Of a stretch of 64,000 bases of DNA, positions 1-56,300 are shown piece after piece. Position numbers and translations under genes: made by a program. Source of the stretch: Owenia fusiformis (Eukaryota; Annelida; Polychaeta; Sabellida; Oweniidae); contig CAIIXF020000006.1 in assembly GCA_903813345.2 (NCBI GenBank), positions 23,939,936 through 24,003,935 of the forward strand. The letters are read 5' to 3'. The notes below the pieces were generated by a model, which worked only from the letters and a program-made list of their open reading frames with translations, ran no database searches and was not told the DNA's origin. Numbering within the stretch: position 1 is the first letter of the stretch; each line of letters begins with the position of its first letter.

Positions 1-43819
<43,819 letters not shown>

Positions 43820-44120
43820 TGCTGAAGACTTTGTTTATAATCCAAATAAATAGCTAAATACTGACCCAATTTCCTGGGATCTTTGACTTTCGATTTTTGG
43901 GCAAAAATTTGAAAAATGGAACAAAACGACACATGAAAATGTCGGGGTATTTTCAGTTATACCTTACATCTTTAGGGTTCGTACATAATCCGATCCTTTT
44001 GTCTTAATATTTCCAGGTATATCCATGTTGTCAGATATTAATCATATTTGATATATTCAAGGTAAATAAGCTTCAAATCCAATCAATTTTTACAAACTTG
44101 GTAGCCATTTTTCGGATCGA

Positions 44121-44186
44121 TCCCACAATGCATCAAAATAAGCTATGCGCATGCGCAGTAATTACTATCCAATATGGCCGCCAAAC
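44121..44186. promoter_or_regulatory. Shared bidirectional promoter of liprin-alpha and TMEM183
   Basis: Lies between the two divergent start codons (43819 and 44276). It holds TCCCACAATGCATC (44121-44134), resembling the ZNF143/THAP11 element; the palindrome TGCGCATGCGCA (44146-44157), an NRF1 consensus; and CCAATATGGCCGCC (44169-44182), a YY1-like start-site motif with one mismatch. There is no TATA box. The combination is typical of broad housekeeping start sites in animals. Motif identity is seen; function is inferred. Confidence 0.7.
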
Positions 44187-44242
44187 CTCCGTGGAATTTA
44201 GAAATTTTTGAGACAAAAAATGTGGGAAATGTGTCCCCCTAG
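44174..44242 (+). other. Upstream ORF in the TMEM183 leader
   Basis: ATGGCCGCC opens a 22-codon frame starting MAAKPPWNLEIFE and ending at TAG 44240-44242, 33 bp before the TMEM183 start. A second out-of-frame ATG (44220) opens a frame that overlaps the main start and runs to about 44405 if unspliced. If transcription starts at the YY1-like motif, the first ATG may sit at or before the cap and matter little. Confidence 0.4.
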
Positions 44243-44275
44243 AGAGTATACAGACCTTTTGGTTAAATACGAAGA

Positions 44276-44345
44276 ATGCCAAGACATTCGAGGAAACCTC
44301 CTCAAAAGAAAGGAGCGAGTTACTCAGCATGTGTTGCCCAGACAG
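44276..44345 (+). CDS. TMEM183: TMEM183 exon 1 (start codon)
   Basis: ATG at 44276 opens MPRHSRKPPQKKGASYSACV, then AQT plus one base, ending CAGACAG|GTAAAT. The single leftover G completes GAT (Asp) with exon 2, giving AQT-DVTVYDFA, which lines up with the family start. A longer frame in another phase covers the same DNA but does not join exon 2 in frame. Confidence 0.88.
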
Positions 44346-47300
44346 GTAAATTTAGTAAAAAAATCTCCGAGCAACAGGTATTCAAATTCAAACACTTCAG
44401 AATAAACAGATAAACGAATTTCACAATTGTTGCGAAATGAGTTATTCAAATTGTTGGTTTAATTAGCATCAGGTATGTTTTTATCATTGAACCATGCAAA
44501 CTTATCCCGTGCCAGGACTATAGTCCGTTGAGTCCTGCGAACGTCTTATAAGATTTGCCAAGTATCAAGGTTCATCTCACAAATTGGAAAAATCTTCAGC
44601 AGGCATAAAGTGTTTGGCCAAAAGTGAAGTTCAGTACAAAATCCTGGAAACGGCACTGACCTAAATGTGACCAAAAATATGGGTGCTATCGTCGGAGATA
44701 GGATGGATATTGAGTTGTAAAAAGAATATGGTAGAGGTACTACTTTTTTCAAGGCCTGACTTCGTCGCTAACATGCTAAATATAAGAGTTAGCTGACGTT
44801 TGGGAGTCTGACTTACCTTCTAAAGGTTAGAACCCGAATCTTAATGAAACCATATCACCTTTGTTCCGTCAACCATGGAGCATTTGCCACAACATCCAAG
44901 AGGTAAATCATGGATCGAGAAAATGAATGATTTCCTCCGGAAGTTTCAATACGAAAAATTACCGAATATATGTGAAAACCAAATATTTGTTCGTTGTTTT
45001 CACGATTTACAGGTTCGTTTGTTCTTCAATGTTTTGGTCTAATTTATAAAGCATCACCAACAGGTCTTACTCTATTAATCGACTAATACAGCAGACGGCT
45101 CATATTTCTATGTAGCATTTCATTCAGACCAATAGTAGGAGTGTAGATCACGCAGTTTCGTTCGTTGCGTACTTCACTTGAAATTGGTAATTTTAAATAT
45201 ATTGACTACTTCACTTAGCTTGGCGGATGTAGAACATTGCTTAATATTCTTTTAATTTTCACACCAGACATGCTTGGTTGACACGTCAACAAAGTAAAGT
45301 TCAAGGGTCAATGCGTTATTTCGTTATAACTACAACGCCTTCCCGGAAGTCAACATTGATGAAAAATGAAAAAGTCGGAAAAGCATTTACGCTAATTTCT
45401 ATCAAATGCTATGTTTATGCATCATCATCGACGCAACAAAGGTGATATGGTTTCATTAAGATTCGGGTTCTAACCTTTAGAAGGTAAGTCAGACTCCCAA
45501 ACGTCAGCTAACTCTTATATTTAGCATGTTAGCGACGCAGTCAGGCCTTGAAAAAAGTAGTAGATGCTCCAAGGAAACTCTTCTAAAATGCTTTAAAAAT
45601 GTTTTATGAGGATTAAAAAATGCCACACATTCAAGGTCATATCCGAAAAGAAGTGCTGCTGTTTACATGGCCTAGGGAGCAGTGTTTTACCATGAGACAA
45701 ATCCAGTGATGTAGTGTTTGGACTGATGAGTTTATCAAGTAGCCAGTGAGACTCTTGGGTAATTCATCACTGCGGGGGGATATGCTTATCTTTCAGTTTC
45801 AATGCAAAATCTGATCGCCGATTGGTTGATTAATTTTGTCATATGTTGGGGCAGTTTCGAGATTCCCATGATTGCTACACCTATCGCAAAACCATATTTA
45901 TAAGCAAGCAGACCTCATGATGAGTCACGAGTGATGTCACATGGCTTCTAGTTGATCGACCAATCAAAAGCATCTCATAGTGATCAGAATTGCGCCCATG
46001 CACATGTTAATGCAATGCTATAGTCCTTTGGACTGCCAAGTTTTCACAAGGACCGGTGATTAAACTGAAGTTACAGGTCTCAATGTTTGATGTGTTTAGG
46101 TATAGACTGGTCAAAATGTAGAATCTGTCAGTCCGGTGGTCCTTTGATGTATTTTGCCTTAAGAATAACACTGCTAGGGACACACATCAACTATGAATTT
46201 GGCAGAAAACTGAACTTTGATTTCGGCCGAACACTAAGTTTTGAAATACCTGTAACGTCTCATTTGTGAGTTGAATCATGATACTTGGCAAATCAATCAA
46301 TGTAACTTTGGATAAGCTTTAAATGATATATGCCACTGTTACAGTAGTGAGCTACATGTCTATTATATTCTACTATATTCACCTATAGTTTTTTAATTTG
46401 TAATCTATGCTTGCTGTACATGTTGAGCTATTCTTCATTAGAGATCTTAGGTCAAGGTCACAATGACATTATACACTGTATCTTGTAAACAAAACTGAAC
46501 TGAATGACTCATTAACCCTTGACCATCCAGATAGTTCTAGAAATTATAACCATTCATTAAAATTTAATCATGTCACTAAAGATGTCCAATCAAGATGTAG
46601 TTCCAGAAGATTCGTTTCTGGATCATTCTTTCACATTATAAAAAGAACAGCACAGTGACTCTCATTAGCAGATAATTAAGTAATCATAACTGGACATCTC
46701 AAAGGAACTAAATAAAGCAGAATTTCAAAGTTTATCAAAAGGACATCTTCTTAGCGGAATATTACAGACACCTACTGTGGGAACATTTATAACACTACAA
46801 ACACACAACCTGAGGACTTTATATGGACATATATTATAACACACACTATATACGGATTATCAAACATTTGTGGATTATCATCAAACATTTGTGGATTATC
46901 ATCAAACATTATTGGATACGAACATTATAGGATTACGACAAACATTATTGGATTATAACAAACATTGGAGAACTATTAACGATTATTGAAACTTTCGTGA
47001 TCTGGAACATTCTCAAGGATCGTCAAGGATATTTATCGACATCAAGAATAAGCGGTATCATTGATTGGACATCACTTAAGTATTAAACCTCCTTTATATT
47101 ATTGTTATATAATTTAGTTTTCAAAATATAAATATATTGTAATCATATTTTAATTGCTGTTTTTACTTTCTGTTATTTTCGAACGTAACAGAAATTGGGG
47201 GCTCGTCCGGGATACAACTATAACAAGCTAAAATTCATAAATCTTAAAATTCAAAATTCCAAAATTATAAATCTAAATTGTGAAGACAGCAATTAATCAA

Positions 47301-50300
47301 AAATGAGTTTTGAGGTTGAGACATTCTTAGAAGCACCCTCTTTGGAGGAATTTGATGATTTAAAGAAAACTGAACTTCTGGCAATTGCAAAACATGTTGG
47401 CCTGTCAGTCAAAAGCTCATACAATAAAGGTACAATCAAAAACTTTGTACTTCAATATTTGATCGCAGAATCACTTCTGCCTGAGCAGCCAGCCCAGCAT
47501 GTTGAGCATGATCCTATTAGACTTAAAGAGCTTGAATTTCAACAAAAATTGCAACTGAGAGAGCTTGAACTTAAACTACACAATGAAATCAGAGAGAAAG
47601 AAATGCAAAATGAAAGAGAAATAAGGGAACAAGAAATGATTAAATACAATGTAGAAAAGGAAATAGAATTAAAACGTCTTGAGTTAGAAATTAAAAACAA
47701 AACTGAAGAACATGCTCTTGAGCATCAATGTTTTAAAAATAGGTTCGATGCAGCAGATAACATTGAACTTGTACCAAAGTTTGAAGAGAATAATGTTGAT
47801 AAATATTTTCCTCATTTTGAAAAAGTAGCCTTGTGCCTAGATTGGCCAAAATCAGTATGGCCTGTGATGCTTCAAAGCAAGCTTACTGGTAAAGCTAGCG
47901 AAGTGTATTCAGCTCTCTCCATTGAAGCAAGCTCTGATTATGATCAAGTTAAAAAGGCTGTTCTTAAAGCCTATGAACTAGTGCCAGAAGCATATAGGCA
48001 AAAATTTAGGTATACTTATAAACAAGATGATCAAACCTATGTAGAGTTTGCTAGGGAGCAAGAGCAATTTTTTGACAGGTGGCTTGTCTCTAAAGATGCA
48101 TCTGAAAACTTTAAGAAGCTCAGAGAGCTTATGCTTATAGAACAATTTAAAAATTGTGTTCAGCGCCGTATTAGAATTTATTTGGATGAACGCAAAGTAG
48201 AAACTTTGAGTCAGGCTGCCACCCTGTCTGATGATTATGCGCTTACTCACAAAGGTAGTTTTATTAAAGGTAATCCTAACTTTAGAGGTTATCAAGGTAA
48301 CAAACCTTCATATGATACTAAATCAAATCAGTCCTCATCATCAAATACATCACACAAAGCAAAAGACCAGTCTAATTCATCACAGAGTTCTAGCTCAAAA
48401 TCAGATCAATCAAAATCGTCAGGTCCAAAATCAAATGTCACCTGTAATTATTGTAAAAAGCCTGGTCATCTTATTTCTGAATGCTATAGGATTAAGAATA
48501 GAAGAGAGATGTCTGGTTCTGCTCATTCAAATGGTTGTGCTACAGTTCCCATTTCAAGAAAGCCCATTGTTTGGGATTCATATACTCATACTGAGAAATC
48601 TACTCATAGTAATATTATGGAGGATTATAAGCCTTTCATGTCGGAAGGATTTGTGTCACTGACAAGTGATGATACCAATTCAAAGCCTGTTAAGATTCTT
48701 AGAGACACGGGTGCATCTCAGACCTTGTTGTTAGAAGGTGTCCTTCCTTTATCTGAGGAGTCATTCACAGGTACCCATATTTTGATGCAAGGCATTGAAT
48801 TAGGATTTACTAAAGTTCCCCTCCATCGTATTCATATCACATCAGAGTTAGTCAAAGGGCCAGTTATTGTTGGTGTTAGGCCACAACTCCCTGTTGAAGG
48901 AGTCGCATTGCTTTTAGGCAATGATTTAGCTGGGGGTAAGGTATCATTAGACCCCATTGTTTCTGATCAGCCTTGTTCTATTGAGGATTCTGTCCAAGAG
49001 GACTCTGATATATATCCTGCTTGTGCTGTTACTAGGGCTATGGCTAAAAGGTTAGCTAATAGCGGGGATTCGTCTGTGGGAGATGACTTTGATAGTGGGT
49101 TTTTAAGCTCCTTGTTTGATGATGAATGTCACTCACCACTTGTTAAAGATGATCCTTATCCTATTTTAAAGGCAAATTCTTCATTGAAACAGCCTTCTGT
49201 TCGAGCCAAGCAGTCATCTATTGAGGCAAATTCTTCATTGAAAAAGCCTATTGCCAGAGGTGATTCACCTTCTGAGCAGGATCACTATTTTGATGCGGTT
49301 TCGCCCGCTCTTGCTAGTCCTGATGAAGTTTCATCTTCTTCTGCTAGTGTTCATGAGGTTTCATCCCCTCCTTGTTCTGAGGTTTCATCCTCTTCTAGTT
49401 CTGAGGTTTCATCCTCTATTTCTGATAGTGATTCTTTGAAAAATGATCCTCATTCTAAAAACATATTAATTTATGAACAAGAGCATGATCCATCACTCAT
49501 TGATCTTCATAAAAGATGTCTTACTATTGATGAAGCTGATAAGGTCCCTGTTTGTTTCTACAACAAGGATGGCATATTAATGCGAAAGTGGAGACCTCCT
49601 GAAGCTTCCCCTGAAGACGATTTGGCAATTGTACATCAAATTGTTGTCCCCAAATCGTATCATAAGGAAATCTTGAGTCTAGCTCATGATTCTCCCATGG
49701 CAGGTCATTTAGGAGTAACTAAAACATATCATAAAATACTCAATCATTTCTATTGGCCCAAATTAAAACAAGATGTCCAAGAGTATTGTAGGTCTTGTCA
49801 TACATGTCAAATGGTAGGGAAACCTAACCAGAAAACCTCAATTGCTCCTTTACAACTTATACCTGCATTTGATGAACCATTCAGTAAGGTTCTTATTGAC
49901 TGTGTTGGTCCATTACCAAAAACAAAATCTGATAGTCAATATCTGCTCACTATTCTATCTATGATCACACAGTTTTCAACAATAAAATCACTCCTCATGC
50001 TTAGAAATAGCAAAACCAAGTATATTGTGAAATCACAAATCAACAATTTCACATTAGTTGGGCTACCAAAGGAGCTTATATCTGACTTACAATCTGACTC
50101 AGTGCTGAATGATTTCATTGGCATTGATAAAACTACCCCTGTGAGGTGTAGAGAGCTACACATGATGAAAAGGTATGTTGAGCGTGATAAAATTTCTTTA
50201 CTCAACATGAGCTTGTGCTCTTAGCTCATAGGCCAAATTTGTATGTCAATGACAGCTATACATGTATGTTATTCAAGAGTCAGATAAAGTAAATTATAAT

Positions 50301-53300
50301 GATTAACTCATGAAGATTATATTATATGGTAGGCAAATTAGAGATTTGTGATAACTGTCACTTTATTTTAACATATATGAAAATATTTGACTAAACAGTG
50401 AAATTGATATTATATGAACTATAAGATTGTATTAAAATTATGTGAGCATTATAGGTGATCATTAAATAGTGTCACAAGATTACTTGATAACATCAGAGTG
50501 TACAATTAGAAATACTTACATAAGATCATGTGATAATTTAAAACATTGTGAAAGTTTAGTGTTTGTCAGACTCAAAAATGTATGCTATTGTACATGTTAT
50601 ATGATCTATTGCATGTATTGTATTTATGACTTGATGCATAACTTATGTAGATATTATTGTAGTATGGGATTAGATTGTACTCACACTGTAACGATAGAAA
50701 GTATTATATACTTGTAAACATACTGCACATAAAAAGACTATTGTAAACAAATATTATGTAAGTCTCAACCTCACTTTTAAAAATTGTAACGCTTGTTACT
50801 CAAGATATTATTGTAAAAGTTTTTCATTGCATTCAAAACTTTTCTTTTAAGGAGGGAGGTGTTACAGTAGTGAGCTACATGTCTATTATATTCTACTATA
50901 TTCACCTATAGTTTTTTAATTTGTAATCTATGCTTGCTGTACATGTTGAGCTATTCTTCATTAGAGATCTTAGGTCAAGGTCACAATGACATTATACACT
51001 GTATCTTGTAAACAAAACTGAACTGAATGACTCATTAACCCTTGACCATCCAGATAGTTCTAGAAATTATAACCATTCATTAAAATTTAATCATGTCACT
51101 AAAGATGTCCAATCAAGATGTAGTTCCAGAAGATTCGTTTCTGGATCATTCTTTCACATTATAAAAAGAACAGCACAGTGGCTCTCATTAGCAGATAATT
51201 AAGTAATCATAACTGGACATCTCAAAGGAACTAAATAAAGCAGAATTTCAAAGTTTATCAAAAGGACATCTTCTTAGCGGAATATTACAGACACCTACTG
51301 TGGGAACATTTATAACACTACAAACACACAACCTGAGGACTTTATATGGACATATATTATAACACACACTATATACGGATTATCAAACATTTGTGGATTA
51401 TCATCAAACATTTGTGGATTATCATCAAACATTATTGGATACGAACATTATAGGATTACGACAAACATTATTGGATTATAACAAACATTGGAGAACTATT
51501 AACGATTATTGAAACTTTCGTGATCTGGAACATTCTCAAGGATCGTCAAGGATATTTATCGACATCAAGAATAAGCGGTATCATTGATTGGACATCACTT
51601 AAGTATTAAACCTCCTTTATATTATTGTTATATAATTTAGTTTTCAAAATATAAATATATTGTAATCATATTTTAATTGCTGTTTTTACTTTCTGTTATT
51701 TTCGAACGTAACACCACATATTAAGAAGACATAATATGTCTGCCTAAGGGGGTCCCATACTTTCGAGACACCCTGTTTACCAATAAACTTCATTATCCCA
51801 CCGAACAAAGTTTGAGGGGGATATAGAAAAGCCGTCCGTCCGTTCGTGTGTCCGGGCAATAACTCAAATACAAGTTGACGGATTTCATTCAAATTTTATA
51901 GGCTTATGTCTTATGGGTGTAGGACCACCGCTCGAGAAGGAATTTTCAATATTGCCACTAAATTAAAAATGGTGGCCATTTTTCAGAAAAAATATAATCT
52001 TTGATAACTCAAATACTAGTGGATGGATTTGGTTCAAATTTTATATGCTGTTGCCTTGGTACAAAAGAGTCTTGCCCAAGAAGACATTTTCAAGATATTT
52101 TTCATAAAAAAAAACGTTATCTTTGATGACTCCAATACCATTCAATGGATTTGGTTCAAATTTTATATGCTGATGCCTAGGGACATAGGAGCTCTGCTCG
52201 AGAAGGTTTTTTTTGAAGATGGCAGCTAAATTTCAAAATGTCCACCATTTTTCATAAAAGACCGTAACCTTTGATAATTCAGATACCAGTTGATCTGTTG
52301 GATTTGGTTCAAATTCTGTATGCTGATGCCTAGAGACAAAGAAGTTCTGCTCAAGAAGACATTTTCAAGATGGCCACTGAATTTCCAAATGGCGGCCATT
52401 TTTCTTAGAAAACATAGTCATTGACAACTCAAATACCAGTGAATGGATTTGGTTCCAACTTAACATGCTGATGTTTCGGGAAAAAGGAAATCTGCTTTAG
52501 AAGAAATTTCAAAGGCATCACCTGAATTTCAAAATGGCTGACATTTTTCATAAAAAAAGGTAATCTTTGATAACTCAAATACCATTGGATGGATTTACTT
52601 CAAAGGACCTTTTAATACACCCTCCATTGGGATCTCCCCATGGGAAAACAATAATTCATCTGATTTTTCAAAATGAGTATTCTGCTTCAATTATTACATT
52701 TATATGCACACTAGTATCTTGTTGACCTATATTCAGCACTGTATTGATGTATAGGCCACTTATTAGGGTCATAATTCAATCATGAAGTGTAGAGGCATAG
52801 ATTCCAAATCAGGAAGTATTTTTGTGTCTGTCAAAATCCATTTACATCCTACGCATCCCTGCATTTTATCCAAATATGTTACTACATAATGAAATATAAT
52901 AGTATAATCTTTGGTTTTACAAACTTGTATGATATTTGATAAGTGTAAAAGTTGTTTTTGGAGCATTTTTCTATAGCCATTTTGTAGGCAAAAAATGATG
53001 AAAAATGTAAAATCTTTTAATTTTAAGTATGACCTGGATCGATTGCAAACTTTATATTTGCACATTTGATGAGATAAACCATTTGTGTCGTATTGTGAAA
53101 TTATTAAGTTTCCAATCGATTCAGGTCATAGTGTATTTTTGGTATTTCTGTGATAATCAATGGAAACCAATGGCCTCTATTGGGATCTGCTGATATCCTC
53201 ATGTTAAGTCAATGGTGCACAGCCCCATGTAAGTCAATACAACCTTACTGAACGAAATGATCCCTATCTCAGCTTATGTGTGTCCGAGCACTTTAATATT

Positions 53301-56300
53301 TTCCAAAGTATTATATGACATTTTATTCTTCATGTTACACCTACGAATGATTCATTTTGACCATAGGGATATTTGCCAATAATTGCACCTTGTCCTTTTA
53401 TATACTGATGCCTAGAGATAAAGGATTTCTGTTCGAGAAGAAATTTTCAAGATGGCTGCTATTTATCGAAATCTCCGCCATTTTTCATTAAACATGTAAT
53501 CTAAATGAATCAAGTACCAGTAGACTGATTTGGATTAAATTCTATGTGCTGATGCCTTGGGACATAGGAGCTTTGCTTAAAGTGCCCGATAAAGTATAAA
53601 ATGCGCATGCGTCCAGGTGTTGATAAACTATAAATAGCGAAAATCCAGGGTTTGTCACCACAAGGTAAGCCAGGACGTGTTGAGAGAACAGCCAGTGTGG
53701 ACATTGAATTTATATGTAGCCAGATAAGTTTCCTTATTGAAATTACATATGGTTATTAGCAATACTTTGTAGGTGCTAAATAGTAAAATATTTAGAGTAT
53801 ATATGAGAGAAATTGGTCATTTCGAACCTGTTGAAAAGTTTGTGGCTCTCGGCTACACCGGTGAATTTACTTCCATGAGTACACACATAAATGCTGGGTT
53901 CCCCAAGAGGTACGCGACAAGGTGACCTGGCATCAAATGTGCGACTATATAAATGCTACTATCGAGAAGATAAAATAACGAATACGACAATAAGTTATTG
54001 CATGTGACAATTCCGAGCCTTCATCTCACTGAAGTATTTTGAAGTGAAAATAGGATTTTTGTTTTGAAACATGGATTCAGATGAACGTAACTTCATTCTG
54101 ATAACTAATCAAAACTGAACAAAATTGATTGTACGTAACAGACAATTTATTGTTTTACAATGTTTTGATTGGCTAAACGAATGAAACCAACAAATTATGA
54201 CATGTAAAATGACAATTTTGAAATGTAAAATTTAAACCTCCCTATCCACTCTTTGGGAGCCCTAGTAAATTAGTAATATGTACATGCAGCAGTGGTAGTG
54301 TGCAGCTTATTATCACACTACGCTTTGTATTCTAAAGCCTGTTGTTTGTAATAACACTGTTCACTCAACGTATGTTTTGTGTGTGGGCAGTCAACGATAA
54401 TCATTGTTTTATCCCGGTTATATGACCTCGGCAATTATAACAAAACCGTACTAAACGAAAAAACGCAAATAAGAGAAAGCTTTCACACACATATAAAAAA
54501 TGAACTAGTCTAATCCGCCAGTATAAACTCTGTGCTATACGTAGCCGGGTCAGGCGCACACTTTAAGAAGAAATCTAAAGATGACAGCTGAATTTCAAAA
54601 TGGCAACCATGTTTCATAAAAACATAATCTTTGATAATTCAAATACCAGTGGATGGATTTGGATCAAGTTTTATATTGCCGCTATTTATCAAAACATGTT
54701 TTGTTCGGTGGGATTTGCTACTCCGTGGAGTTGCTGTTTTTCTAGTTCATTAGATTTTTACTTTCAGATGTGACTGTGTATGACTTTGCCCACACTGAGC
54801 CTAGCCTGGTGAAAACTTGCAGATTGAAGAAATCTACCATCAACAGTTTCAACAAGGAAGGTAGGCACCATGTACAAGTATTTTACATTAAGTTAAGGTA
54901 CAGCTGGAAAATAACATTTTGGCTGGTAGGATTTCAATGTGAACTCCAGGAGACTCTGATATTTCACACTTTCTATTTTTCCAAATTTTCTTTCAAAGTT
55001 TCCAGACAACCCAGGAGCTACCATTGACCTGTTTCCAGGTTTACTAAAAGTAGACAGTGTAATGATACTTTCCTGAAAAAAGCAAGGAAATTGACACATG
55101 CCTTCATACTTTATTTTGTACCAGAAAATAACATGTGCAGGTATAGCATTTTTTTACCATAATGTTACTTTCCAGCTGAACCTTAAGGGATGGTGTCCAA
55201 GTATCAACACTTGTGTAAGAATAAATTTATTAAGGGGTATAGCATGACAGTTAGTTAGTTGAAGAACATTGATTTTTTGAAGAATTTGAGTGAAAGGCAA
55301 TGAAGATTCAAAATATGCACTCAAAAGTTCTTCATTTAAAAGAATTGTGAAGAATTTTACATCAACCCATTGAAATATGAACTTACTTATGATTATGGTT
55401 GAACAGTTTAAACAATCATATGATTGATGACACAAAATTCCCCCAAAATGTGCTTCATTTCTTCTATTGTATTGTAATATGGAAAAATCCTAAGATCTCA
55501 TTTGGGTTTGCATGATGTAGTTCGCCTTAAATTTCAGCAAAGAAGATGACCACTGAAGACGGTGCAGCACATGATGCAGATTTAGCATGGGATGAGAAGG
55601 ATTTGGACGACTTTGATATTGAATATATGCCATCAGATATACAGTTATTTATTTCTAGTCCAAGTAAGTGTTCCAATGCAGTTTTACAAAGGCCTACCCA
55701 GAAGTTCTGATAAAATCGCCTTTTCTTAAGTAAAGAATAGATAATCAATTGACATTTTTACACTATGAATATAATTTATATGCCTATACAGGCTACAGCA
55801 GATACTTTTCAGAACGATTGATTGACGGAACTTTCTGTAATCACTTTTTCCTACCCCATGACAAGGGAATTTGGTCCAGGACTTGAGCTTATATTGACTT
55901 CATAACTTTTATTGAAAATCTGAAAAACTAAATCCGACTGTGCAATCCCATCTGAGATAAAGCTCAAAAATCTTCTGCATTAATACACTCGTATCTATCC
56001 ACCCACTATTTGTGCACATCTTTGCATTCCTAGTGAGGTGTTGACAGCTTTCTTGATTTCAACAAATGTTATAAAATATGAGACATTCAGACCCCTCCTA
56101 AGGGCTGGTCCAAAGACAACAAAGTCCAGGGGAGCATTATCTTGGGAGTATGGAGAATGTCCTATAAATACAATCTATCCTAATACCACTATATTTAACT
56201 TGTTGCTGATAATATTGTAGACCATCCCAGATTTGTGACATGATGAGTTGTCCAAGTCAAATCTGATTGAATCCATGGCTCTGTTTGGTCGCTTTTTACG

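Larger units (their letters stand above)
46337..51713 (+). mobile_element. Young Gmr1-like Ty3/gypsy LTR retrotransposon lacking RT
   Basis: Two 854-bp LTRs (46337-47190 and 50860-51713) bound by TGTTAC...GTAACA differ at one position that I found (46657 a versus 51180 g). They are flanked by CCAC on both sides (46333-46336, 51714-51717). Internally there is a tRNA-Pro primer site, one long ORF with gag-protease-integrase, and a polypurine tract. No reverse transcriptase or RNase H is present. Gmr1-type elements place integrase before RT, so the missing piece is the 3' half of pol. It lies in sense orientation in TMEM183 intron 1. Replication would need enzymes in trans. Confidence 0.93.

Noticed and set aside
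44208-44405. Open frame starting MWEMCPPREYTDLL, with a GTAAAT donor
   Set aside because: It overlaps the real TMEM183 exon 1 in another phase and cannot join exon 2 in frame; its apparent start depends on a non-ATG or internal ATG.
48231-48662. Second ORF of 143 aa inside the retrotransposon
   Set aside because: Shadow of the 973-aa gag-protease frame; no motif of its own.
50225-50848. Possible reverse transcriptase downstream of integrase
   Set aside because: I searched for YxDD and RNase H motifs in the plus-strand frames and found none; the stretch is too short for either domain pair.
46337-51713. Endogenous retrovirus with env
   Set aside because: The tRNA-Pro primer site resembles gammaretroviruses, but gag is SCAN/Gmr1-like, gene order is Ty3/gypsy Gmr1 type, and no envelope frame exists.
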